Positions 1 through 7,378 of a stretch of 64,000 nucleotides of DNA are shown one piece after another (positions within the stretch are counted from its first letter, which is position 1; each line of letters begins with the position of its first letter). The stretch is taken from contig NZ_CP099547.1 in the NCBI RefSeq assembly GCF_023973165.1, positions 434,001 to 498,000 of the forward strand, written 5' to 3'. The position numbers and the translations under genes were made by a program. Origin of the DNA: Arcanobacterium pinnipediorum (lineage in GTDB: Bacteria; Actinomycetota; Actinomycetes; Actinomycetales; Actinomycetaceae). Below the pieces are notes generated by a model that worked only from the letters and a program-made list of their open reading frames with translations, did no database searches and was not told the origin of the DNA.

Positions 1-15
1 ATTGATAGTGCGCTT

Positions 16-852
16 ATGCCTGTGCGAGAAAGAATGAAGATAGCGTGTGTACGCTCTGCGACTATTGCGTTCAATAACGGGGAAATAGCCTGGTTTGATG
101 GCGAGGAAACCGCAGCTCTTCCAGCCGAGGAATTGATCTATCTTGCCTCCGATTCGGCTCACGATTATTTCGGTTACGACGACGGTGAGCGTTCGCCAAG
201 TCCTGAGGGTTACCGCGCGTGGGAGGAAATTTTGCAAAAAAGTGGGGTGGAGTTTCTTGACGTCCGCCATGTGGTGGGGGAGTTACCTACCGCGCAAATG
301 CAACTGGTGTGGTCGGCGTTGGCGTTGACCGCATGGCATCGCAAGGCACGTTTCTGTGAACAATGCGGAACGCCGCTCGTGCGTGACCGGCTCGGGCGTA
401 AACGTCAATGCGCAACCGGGCATGTGGTGTTTCCACGCATGGATCCAGCCGTCATTATGGCGATTGTTGACGAGCAGGGGCGACTACTGTTGGCGCGCAA
501 CAGCCGCTGGCCGCAAGGGCGCGTATCTGTGTTGGCTGGATTTTTAGAACTTGGGGAGTCCTTCGAACAAGCCGTGCGCCGCGAAGCACATGAAGAAGCC
601 GGAGTGCAGGTCGATCGCGTGCACTATCTCGGTTCGCAATCGTGGCCCTTCCCGCGTTCTTTAATGGTCGCCTTCGTCGGCTACACTCGTGATACTGCTG
701 TGAGAATCGACGACGACGAAATTGCCGAAGCATTCTTTTGCACTCGCGAGCAGGTGGGTGAAGCAGTTGGCCGCGGTGACCTAACTTTGCCGGCTAAGGC
801 CTCGGTAGGACGAGCCTTAATTGAATACTGGCTACGTGGAAAATTGGGTTAA
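16..852 (+). CDS. nudC: NAD(+)/NADH diphosphatase, Nudix family (NudC-like)
   Basis: A 278-aa Nudix hydrolase expected to cleave NADH/NAD+ (or NAD-capped RNA 5' ends) to NMN(H) plus AMP. The layout is typical of NudC: an N-terminal domain, then a zinc-ribbon region opening with CEQC at about residues 114-117, then the Nudix box GFLELGE..REAHEEAG at about 175-197. It is followed by SQSWPFPRS, the NudC NAD-specificity motif SQPWPFPxS with Pro replaced by Ser. Length is close to the family (about 260-310 aa). Two starts are possible, ATG at 16 or ATG at 34; neither has a strong Shine-Dalgarno. It lies just upstream of uvrD2 in the same direction, as in M. tuberculosis (nudC Rv3199c, uvrD2 Rv3198c). 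The upstream neighbour is outside the window. Confidence 0.9.
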   Translation: MPVRERMKIACVRSATIAFNNGEIAWFDGEETAALPAEELIYLASDSAHDYFGYDDGERSPSPEGYRAWEEILQKSGVEFLDVRHVVGELPTAQMQLVWSALALTAWHRKARFCEQCGTPLVRDRLGRKRQCATGHVVFPRMDPAVIMAIVDEQGRLLLARNSRWPQGRVSVLAGFLELGESFEQAVRREAHEEAGVQVDRVHYLGSQSWPFPRSLMVAFVGYTRDTAVRIDDDEIAEAFFCTREQVGEAVGRGDLTLPAKASVGRALIEYWLRGKLG

Positions 853-945
853 TCCACACCTTGTGGTTGTGACGTCACGCGATGTCGGAGGCGCCAACTA
901 CAATCAATATACGGCGGAAATGATTCGCGGGGGAGGAGCGGTAGC

Positions 946-2934
946 ATGAACACCGATGGGTTGCTTGATTTTCTAGATCCAGATCAGCGTGCAGTAGCTG
1001 AGCATATTTACGGTCCTATGGCAGTTCTAGCGGGTGCCGGAACCGGTAAAACCCGTGCCATCACTCATCGCATCGCCTACGCGGTACATTCAGGGGCTTT
1101 TGATCCGCGCAATATTCTAGCAGTCACTTTCACCACGAAAGCTGCTTCCGAGATGCGATCTAGGTTGCGTGATCTCGGTGTTTCCCCAGTAAATGCACGA
1201 ACATTCCACTCCGCTGCTTTAGCTCAGCTACGCCACTTTTGGCCGCAAGCTATTGGCGGGCACGTGCCCGAAATTAAAGAATCAAAAATACCGCTCGTCT
1301 CGGGTGCTGCGGCAGCTCTCGGATTAGAAACGAGCAAGCCAGCTATCCGAGATTTTGCTGCCGAAATTGAATGGTCGAAAGTGAGCTTGTGTCCGCCTGA
1401 AGAATACGAGGAGCGCGCTCGCGAACAAAACCGAGATTATATTGCCGGCACAACATACCGCGATATTGCCCATCTGATCTCGCATTATGAGGAAGCTAAA
1501 ACCGAACGCGGCGTCATCGATTTTGAAGACGTCATTTTATTGCTCATCGGTATGATGCGTGAAGAACCCGAAATTGCAAGTATCATCCGCCACCAGTATC
1601 GCCATTTTGTGGTTGACGAATTCCAAGACGTTTCCCCGATGCAATACCGATTACTTCAACTGTGGTTAGGGGATCGCAAAGATCTATGCGTGGTGGGTGA
1701 TGTGGCGCAGACTATTTATTCCTTCGCTGGAGCGCGCTCAACCTACCTCTCTGAGTTTTCGCGCCACTTTCCCCAAGCTCAGATCGTGCGACTACACCGT
1801 GATTACCGCTCCACCCCACAAGTGGTGGAATTAGCCAATACGGTTATCGGGCAATCTCAGTTAGATGGCGCAGTCCACCTCACCTCCATGTTGCCATCGG
1901 GGCGTCCCGTAAGCTTTAGTGAGTACGGCGATGATGAACATGAAGCGAACGAAGTGGCGGGCAAGATTTTAACGCTGGTGGAAAGCGGAATGCAGTATTC
2001 CGATATTGCGATCTTGTACCGTACTAATGCTCAATCTGCCGTATGTGAAACCGCGTTATCTCAAGCTGGAATACCGGTCTCCATTAAAGATGCAGATCGG
2101 TTCTTCCAACGTAAAGATGTCAAAGAGGCAATGGTTTCGATTCGCTCAGTTGCCCGCCTCCCACAACATAGTGGCTTAGAAAATGCAGTTATTGATGCAT
2201 TGAAACAAATAGGGTGGCGACCCGAGCCGCCAGTTGGCCGAGGCGCAATTCGCGAACGATGGGATGCACTCAACACATTGCGTGAGCTGGCAGCCGATAT
2301 GGAAGAAAAGCGCGATGCCAGTCTTGAAGAGTTCATCAATGAGATGGATGAACGTGCACAGATGATGAACGAACCGGTTTCCAATTCCGTAACCCTAGCA
2401 TCACTGCACGCCTCGAAAGGTTTGGAGTGGAGGGCAGTATTCCTCATCGGGATGAGTGAGGGACTCATGCCGATCTCGCTTGCCAAAGGCGAAGCCGGTA
2501 TCGAAGAAGAACGGCGCTTACTCTACGTCGGTATTACTCGTGCTAAAGAACATTTAGCAATCTCGTATGCGCGTACTAACACTGGTCGATCGGATCGCAA
2601 ACGTTCCCGGTTCTTAGATGAGATTTGGCCACAGATGCAATCACGATCAACCCAGGCACGCAAAAAGTCTGCAGCACAAGCCCAAGAGTTCACCATCTAT
2701 CACCATGACGATCAACAATTGTTTGATGCGCTTAGTGCTTGGCGTGCCGATGTGGCACGCCAAGCACAACGCAAACCGTATCTGATCTTCCATGATTCAG
2801 TGTTGCGCGATATTGCAATTGCTAAACCCCGAAACTTGGCAGAACTAGGTCAGATCAAAGGCATTGGTGCCATGAAACTATCACATTTTGGCCAAGGCGT
2901 CCTCGCCGTCGTCGCACAGTTCTCGGCACAGTGA
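946..2934 (+). CDS. uvrD2: UvrD2-type superfamily 1 DNA helicase with HRDC domain
   Basis: A 662-aa SF1A 3'-5' DNA helicase. Visible motifs: AGAGTGKT Walker A (residues 29-36), VVDEFQD Walker B/motif II, VGDVAQTIYSFAGA (motif III), LHRDYRST (motif IV), ASLHASKGLEW (motif V) and EEERRLLYVGITRAKE (motif VI). The last 80 or so residues read as an HRDC domain (YLIFHDSVLRDIA, then LGQIKGIGAMKL). This combination marks actinobacterial UvrD2 rather than UvrD1/PcrA. Start ATG at 946 follows a good GGGGGAGGAG ribosome binding site. It probably unwinds DNA during repair. It ends convergently with the ThiF-like gene 56 bp away, with no clear terminator between. Confidence 0.93.
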   Translation: MNTDGLLDFLDPDQRAVAEHIYGPMAVLAGAGTGKTRAITHRIAYAVHSGAFDPRNILAVTFTTKAASEMRSRLRDLGVSPVNARTFHSAALAQLRHFWPQAIGGHVPEIKESKIPLVSGAAAALGLETSKPAIRDFAAEIEWSKVSLCPPEEYEERAREQNRDYIAGTTYRDIAHLISHYEEAKTERGVIDFEDVILLLIGMMREEPEIASIIRHQYRHFVVDEFQDVSPMQYRLLQLWLGDRKDLCVVGDVAQTIYSFAGARSTYLSEFSRHFPQAQIVRLHRDYRSTPQVVELANTVIGQSQLDGAVHLTSMLPSGRPVSFSEYGDDEHEANEVAGKILTLVESGMQYSDIAILYRTNAQSAVCETALSQAGIPVSIKDADRFFQRKDVKEAMVSIRSVARLPQHSGLENAVIDALKQIGWRPEPPVGRGAIRERWDALNTLRELAADMEEKRDASLEEFINEMDERAQMMNEPVSNSVTLASLHASKGLEWRAVFLIGMSEGLMPISLAKGEAGIEEERRLLYVGITRAKEHLAISYARTNTGRSDRKRSRFLDEIWPQMQSRSTQARKKSAAQAQEFTIYHHDDQQLFDALSAWRADVARQAQRKPYLIFHDSVLRDIAIAKPRNLAELGQIKGIGAMKLSHFGQGVLAVVAQFSAQ

Positions 2935-2990
2935 GCCTGCTGAGGGCAAACTTGGCAGACCAGGCTGTGTAGCGTGGCGAGCCGCCCGCC

Positions 2991-3941
2991 TCAGTCCGCG
3001 AAGTCTTGGCAACCGCACTGCGGATGAACCGATATGTCACACAGGGCAGGGGGAGCTGGCTGTGGGCCGATAACGCTGAGCTTATTGAGTAAAGCAGGTT
3101 GTTCGCCATCTATTAGCGCGAGCACCTCGCGCGCAATGAGAGCAGCTCCGAGTTCCATCGAAGAAAGATCAGCACGGATATCGGGCCGACCAAACATTTG
3201 CATCGCCAATCGTGACCATGCCGGATCAACATCGCATCGATGTAAATATATGCATGAAGTGCACGCACTTTCATGCGCAATCGTCGTCGGCCCAACCACC
3301 ACATCTATTTCTTCCACCCACCCATGAACAATAGGGATCCCAGCAGAAAGCCACTGTGCGCTGTGTGCGGGATTGAGCGAATAAGAGCCAGTTTCAACTA
3401 CCACGGTAGGTGGTTGTAAAACTTCTGGGGAATCGGTGGTCAGGTTAAGTGCAGATCGGAAAGCTAAATATCGCGGAATCCCAAGATAATCCGTAGCTAA
3501 TAACCGATGGTCTTGGGAACCAACCATCGAGGTGTCGCGGCATGAAAGAGCCGTGATACCAGCGTCGCGCAAAATAACTGCCGCCGCTGTACTTAAGTAG
3601 TCACCTCGTGGAAAAACTACGTGTGCTCGTTGGCGTGACTGCGAAATCCGATTGTGCAGGCGCAGATGAGCTGCACTATCGGCACTCGCGGCGGTTTCTC
3701 GAGTCAGCACACCGCTGCGCTCCAACATAGCGATAATGCTTCGCGCCCGCTCAAGTGAGACATCGTGGGTGCGGGCGCGGATGGATAAGTCGATATCTGA
3801 GTGCGATGCGCTCAACGAATCAACAAAATGTAGCTCTTGGGCGGTCAGCCCGTTGAGGATAACAGCGCTTCGTGGATCTAAACCGATCTGGATCTGATCG
3901 GTTTCTCGCCAAACAACCGGTAAACCGGGCTTTATCTGCAT
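2991..3941 (-). CDS. Ocin-ThiF-like / cyclodehydratase-related protein of unknown role
   Basis: A 316-aa protein resembling the ThiF/E1-like 'TOMM leader-binding' or bacteriocin cyclodehydratase-related family found beside uvrD2 in actinobacteria (compare Rv3196). The N-terminus resembles a winged-helix leader-recognition region (about 20-85). The middle is a degenerate Rossmann segment (AHVVFPRGDYLSTAAAVILRDAGI, about 106-129). The C-terminal part carries a likely structural zinc site: CTSC at 227-230 and CGC at 309-311. The start is firm because AAGGAGG lies just upstream of ATG. No YcaO, precursor peptide or dehydrogenase gene is nearby, so there is no sign of a RiPP cluster; the function is unknown and probably housekeeping. 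It is downstream of the DUF2342 gene on the same strand. Confidence 0.7.
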   Translation of the reverse strand: MQIKPGLPVVWRETDQIQIGLDPRSAVILNGLTAQELHFVDSLSASHSDIDLSIRARTHDVSLERARSIIAMLERSGVLTRETAASADSAAHLRLHNRISQSRQRAHVVFPRGDYLSTAAAVILRDAGITALSCRDTSMVGSQDHRLLATDYLGIPRYLAFRSALNLTTDSPEVLQPPTVVVETGSYSLNPAHSAQWLSAGIPIVHGWVEEIDVVVGPTTIAHESACTSCIYLHRCDVDPAWSRLAMQMFGRPDIRADLSSMELGAALIAREVLALIDGEQPALLNKLSVIGPQPAPPALCDISVHPQCGCQDFAD

Positions 3942-4019
3942 GGTGCCTCCTTCGTGGTGGCACCAGACTAAAACAAAGCGTGAGAACGGCGAGGCGAAGC
4001 ATCCACAGCTGTGGAAAAA

Positions 4020-5378
4020 CTACTGAGCGCCGGTTCCGGTTCCGGTATTATCTTCTCCGTCAAGTAACTCAGATAAGAACGATTCGAGTTCTTCTTCAAT
4101 CGTGGCTGCTTGCGGAGAGAAGAACAACTGTGGATCAGCTAGTTGTTCGGCGGTTGGAAGAAGATCGGGGTGAGTCCAGAGTCGATCCCGGCCGGCGTCA
4201 CCCAATTGGGTTGTTGCCTGCTCCCAAAAAGCCAAGGCGGCACGAAGATTGCGCGGAGCTAACTCCACGCCGAGTTGGCTTCCCCAAACTGCTTTAGCCG
4301 GGTGTGATGTAGCGTTGCGGCGGGCAAACATTTCACGCAGTGCGGCTGCATTGGGCAGATATGCCAACACTGCTCGCGCAGAAACTGCGGCAACCCATCC
4401 ATCTATCAAGGAAAGTAAATGCTCTAAACGAGCCAAGGCGTCCTTTTGTGACGCGGACTGTTCTAGCGAAAATACGCCGGTGAAATCCATATCCTGCATT
4501 GCTTGCGGATTCGAAAAATCAAACGAACGAGCTTGCTCTTCAATGGAGGACATGTCGATTTCGATACCGCGCGCATACTCTGCAACCGTATCAATAATTC
4601 GCGCGCGCAACCATGGAATAGATGTGAATAACCGCGAGGCGGCGGCTTCACGCACTGCAATATACATGCGAACATCATCCGGGGAATCTTCGAGCTCAGC
4701 AGCAAATTCAGTAATATTTGAGTTCACCAATGCTGCCGATGAACCCTCCATCAGTGGTAGACCAATATCGGCTGTCCCGAAAGACGATAGCGCCAGCTGA
4801 GCAAGAGCAGTCCCATATTGCATTCCTAAGAATGAGGAAATCATCGAACTCAATAGTGTTTCTGGGTTGGAAATCATGCCAGCCATTTCCGGTGGCAACC
4901 CGGCGAGTTGTTCGCGCATCACATCACCAAAAGCACGATTGATATTGCTTCCCAACGGATCAAGAAGTTTTTTAAACGTCGGTAGGGAATGGGCGATCCA
5001 ATCTAGGCGCGTCCAGGCCAAATTCGGACCAGTTGTGGGATCGACGTCGGTCACTGCATCCAGCCACAAGGAAGCAACCGAGAGTGCAGAACGGACTTTA
5101 TCGCCTTGAGCAGCAGACAAACTATCCATATTGGTACGAATAATCGTATCGCGCGCCACTTCCTCCGCAATCTTCCAATTAACCGGGCCTTCCCCATGCG
5201 AACCCAGCATTGCTTTGAGCTGGGAGGTCACAGCATGCAGCTGATCGGGAGTTAGCGCACCACCCAAAGCAGAAGGATCCATGCCAGAATCCTTCATAGA
5301 GCGAATCACCTCATCAGCGGAATCGCCCATGATAGCGCGCAACATCTCTTCCCATTGTTCATTATTCTGCTCCGGCAT
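4020..5378 (-). CDS. DUF2342 (zincin-like) family protein, apparently without the metal motif
   Basis: A 452-aa protein of the actinobacterial DUF2342/'zinc-dependent metalloprotease' family (compare Rv3195). Recognisable landmarks are WLDAVTD, WTRLDWIAHSLPTFKKLLDPL, and a conserved block ending SRLFTSIPWLRARI. In metallopeptidase members HExxH precedes the RLF..PWL block. Here the matching positions read REAAA (about residues 243-247), with neither histidine, so I infer no zinc catalysis. The start at 5378 is preferred over an in-frame ATG at 5417 because AAAGGAGAG lies 5-6 nt upstream of the former. The C-terminus is acidic and Thr/Gly-rich. It is divergent from the PDZ/Lon protease gene and lies upstream of the ThiF-like gene, an arrangement conserved in actinobacteria. 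Confidence 0.75.
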   Translation of the reverse strand: MPEQNNEQWEEMLRAIMGDSADEVIRSMKDSGMDPSALGGALTPDQLHAVTSQLKAMLGSHGEGPVNWKIAEEVARDTIIRTNMDSLSAAQGDKVRSALSVASLWLDAVTDVDPTTGPNLAWTRLDWIAHSLPTFKKLLDPLGSNINRAFGDVMREQLAGLPPEMAGMISNPETLLSSMISSFLGMQYGTALAQLALSSFGTADIGLPLMEGSSAALVNSNITEFAAELEDSPDDVRMYIAVREAAASRLFTSIPWLRARIIDTVAEYARGIEIDMSSIEEQARSFDFSNPQAMQDMDFTGVFSLEQSASQKDALARLEHLLSLIDGWVAAVSARAVLAYLPNAAALREMFARRNATSHPAKAVWGSQLGVELAPRNLRAALAFWEQATTQLGDAGRDRLWTHPDLLPTAEQLADPQLFFSPQAATIEEELESFLSELLDGEDNTGTGTGAQ

Positions 5379-5462
5379 ACTGCTCTCCTTTGTATCTGTC
5401 TCTAGCCTAGCGGGCAAGGCAGGCTACCTTCAACGCAGGTAGTTAGGTGCGCGCAGGGCGAA

Positions 5463-5484
5463 CGAGATACCCAGGAGTATCTCG
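5463..5484. promoter_or_regulatory. Inverted repeat in the divergent DUF2342/protease promoter region
   Basis: Perfect 8-bp arms, CGAGATAC (5463-5470) and GTATCTCG (5477-5484), are separated by 6 nt. The repeat lies 28 bp before the protease ATG and 84 bp before the DUF2342 start. It could be an operator for a dimeric regulator or a 5'-UTR hairpin. Confidence 0.4.
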
Positions 5485-5512
5485 GGTAGGGCATGATAGG
5501 AGGGTGAACAAA

Positions 5513-6631
5513 ATGTCGTCGCCCAATCTCCAACCAGCGAAGTCACCTGCTATTCCAGCGTTGCTGTTTGGAATACTTATGCTGGCAGCTTTGCTGATGC
5601 CTACCAGTTTCATTGTGATGCGCCCAGGTCCAGCAAATGACGTTAGCGCACTCTACCAAGGCACACCGATTGTTGATGTTACCGGGCTACCAACATATCC
5701 TTCCGAGACGCAGTTATTGATGACGACCGTATCGGCTTATGGTTCTGCCGAAACAGGTGCCAATGGCGCAACAGTGACGGCGGCGATTTTTAATGACTCC
5801 TCACGGATTGTCCCTATTCGAGCATTGTATGCACCCAACCAGAGTGCAGATGAGATTTCGGCGCGTGACCAACAAATGATGATGTCCTCCCAAGATACTG
5901 CTGCGGTAGTGGCAATGGAACGTGCCGGCTTAGAAGTCTCAATGAATCTCGTGGTTGTTGGAAATACCAATGAACAAGCCGACCTTGTGGAAGGCGATGT
6001 TATTCGTGCAGTGCGAGCCGCGCAGATGGACCAGCCTCAAACAGTAGCAACTTTTGGCCAACTCACCGGGTTCTTAGCAGGTATCGAACCGGGCACAACG
6101 TTAAGCGTGAGCATCGAACGTGACGGGGTAGAACGTGAAGTTTCGGTAGTAACCCAAGAACGTCAGCCAGAGTTCGATGGTAGCCTACGGCCCGGCTCGA
6201 TTATGGGAGTGCTCATTAACGTCACCGATGTGACTATGCCAGCCCAAGCGCATTACGTTATTGATGGCATTGGCGGGCCAAGTGCTGGAAATATATTCTC
6301 GGTCGAAATCTATGACCAGCTCACGCCAGGATCCCTTGGAGGAGACCACATTATCGCAGGCACCGGGGCACTTTCCTGGGATGGCACCATATTACCTATT
6401 GGCGGTATTGCACAAAAACTCGTTGGGGCATACGAAGCTGGAGCACGTGATTTTTTGGCTCCGGCAGCAAATTGTTTTGAAACAACTGGTCGTATTCCAG
6501 ATGGAATGAATGTGTGGGCGGTACGCACAATCGACGATTCAATCCAGGCAGTTAAAGCAATCGGTGCGGCAGATACTTCGGACCTGACCCCGTGTTCTGC
6601 AGTTCGACCACCGGTAGATATTGCTCAGTAA
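5513..6631 (+). CDS. Membrane-anchored PDZ-Lon (S16) type serine protease
   Basis: A 372-aa protein of the actinobacterial PDZ/Lon-protease family (compare Rv3194c; YlbL-like). An N-terminal membrane anchor (about residues 12-36, IPALLFGILMLAALLMPTSF) is followed by an extracytoplasmic region with a PDZ-like part. A Lon-type S16 catalytic domain ends the protein. The Ser-Lys dyad is visible: Ser257 in GGPSAGN and Lys302 in GGIAQKLVGAYEAGA. I chose ATG 5513 because AGGAGG precedes it by 9 nt; an upstream in-frame start at 5447 would add 22 basic residues before the anchor. It should act at the outer face of the membrane in protein quality control, by family analogy. Its neighbours match the mycobacterial locus. 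Confidence 0.85.
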   Translation: MSSPNLQPAKSPAIPALLFGILMLAALLMPTSFIVMRPGPANDVSALYQGTPIVDVTGLPTYPSETQLLMTTVSAYGSAETGANGATVTAAIFNDSSRIVPIRALYAPNQSADEISARDQQMMMSSQDTAAVVAMERAGLEVSMNLVVVGNTNEQADLVEGDVIRAVRAAQMDQPQTVATFGQLTGFLAGIEPGTTLSVSIERDGVEREVSVVTQERQPEFDGSLRPGSIMGVLINVTDVTMPAQAHYVIDGIGGPSAGNIFSVEIYDQLTPGSLGGDHIIAGTGALSWDGTILPIGGIAQKLVGAYEAGARDFLAPAANCFETTGRIPDGMNVWAVRTIDDSIQAVKAIGAADTSDLTPCSAVRPPVDIAQ

Positions 6632-6690
6632 CCGGTAGATAGTGCTCAGTAATGTAGAGCTATTTTCCTTTGAAGCCACCCAGGGCTAGA

Positions 6691-7239
6691 TTATTCAAAC
6701 GTAGCCTGCAACGCAGCCGTGAGCCCTTCGACGAGATTTTCTCCAGAGAGCACCTCGGCATCAGTGTCATGTGAACGCATCCGAATCACACTCCAAGTCT
6801 GGCCTTCGCGCAATACCGCAACCACCATACGCACATCTTGACGATCGCGATGATTGCGCAAATATTCGAGAGCCTGAGCCGGATCGGCCGGAATATCATT
6901 TTCTGCCGACGGCGGTAAGACGATCCGTTCCACAGACAACGCTGCCCCATCGACGTCGTCGGGCCAAACAATTTGCCCCAAAAGCTCTTCGAGCGACGAC
7001 GTGTGCGGAAGTCCCTCTTGTTCGACGGAAAACAACAAAAGCGGATCAGTAATAGACTGAGCCGAGACATCGGCAGGTAGTTCTTGGGCAAGTTCTGGAG
7101 TTTTCGCCAATGCGGCTTGGGCGCGTACGAGTGCAAAAAGCCGGATTGGTCCATCCCAACCGCCGGTGGCAACATGGCGTTCAATATCGACGGTGGCATC
7201 GCGCAATGCGCGTAATTGATCTGTTAGTTCACGTGTCAT
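6691..7239 (-). CDS. Conserved actinobacterial protein, PPA1309-like
   Basis: A 182-aa cytoplasmic protein without membrane segments. It resembles the short actinobacterial family commonly annotated as PPA1309, which sits next to UPF0182 genes; the family name is from memory. It opens with MTRELTDQLRALRDATVDIERHVATGGWDGPIRLFALVRAQAAL-type sequence, has a central IVLPPSAE segment, and ends with a SHDTDAEVLSGENL stretch. The open frame extends upstream to 7941, but that part is antisense to UPF0182 and low quality, so ATG 7239 is taken as the start. The ribosome binding site is weak. Function unknown. It is transcribed divergently from UPF0182, 139 bp away, and convergent with the protease gene. 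Confidence 0.7.
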   Translation of the reverse strand: MTRELTDQLRALRDATVDIERHVATGGWDGPIRLFALVRAQAALAKTPELAQELPADVSAQSITDPLLLFSVEQEGLPHTSSLEELLGQIVWPDDVDGAALSVERIVLPPSAENDIPADPAQALEYLRNHRDRQDVRMVVAVLREGQTWSVIRMRSHDTDAEVLSGENLVEGLTAALQATFE

Positions 7240-7331
7240 AGTTTTATTGTCCCATATTTCTCCACCGGCATATCTAAGGGCTTTCGTGTGAGCTTTATGA
7301 TCGCGGGCAAGTAAGATACGGTTAAGGAAAG

Positions 7332-7353
7332 TATTTATGCGAATGCATAAATA
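7332..7353. promoter_or_regulatory. Inverted repeat upstream of UPF0182
   Basis: Nine-bp arms TATTTATGC (7332-7340) and GCATAAATA (7345-7353) flank GAAT. The repeat lies 25 bp before the UPF0182 start in the divergent intergenic region. The AT-rich perfect dyad looks like an operator. No neighbouring regulator gene identifies the protein that binds it. Confidence 0.5.
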
Positions 7354-7378
7354 GTGTATCGAGCTGAAGGACATTGTA

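Noticed and set aside
2991-3941. A thiazole/oxazole-modified peptide (TOMM) gene cluster
   Set aside because: No YcaO, dehydrogenase, transporter or precursor peptide is near; the gene lies in a conserved housekeeping block.
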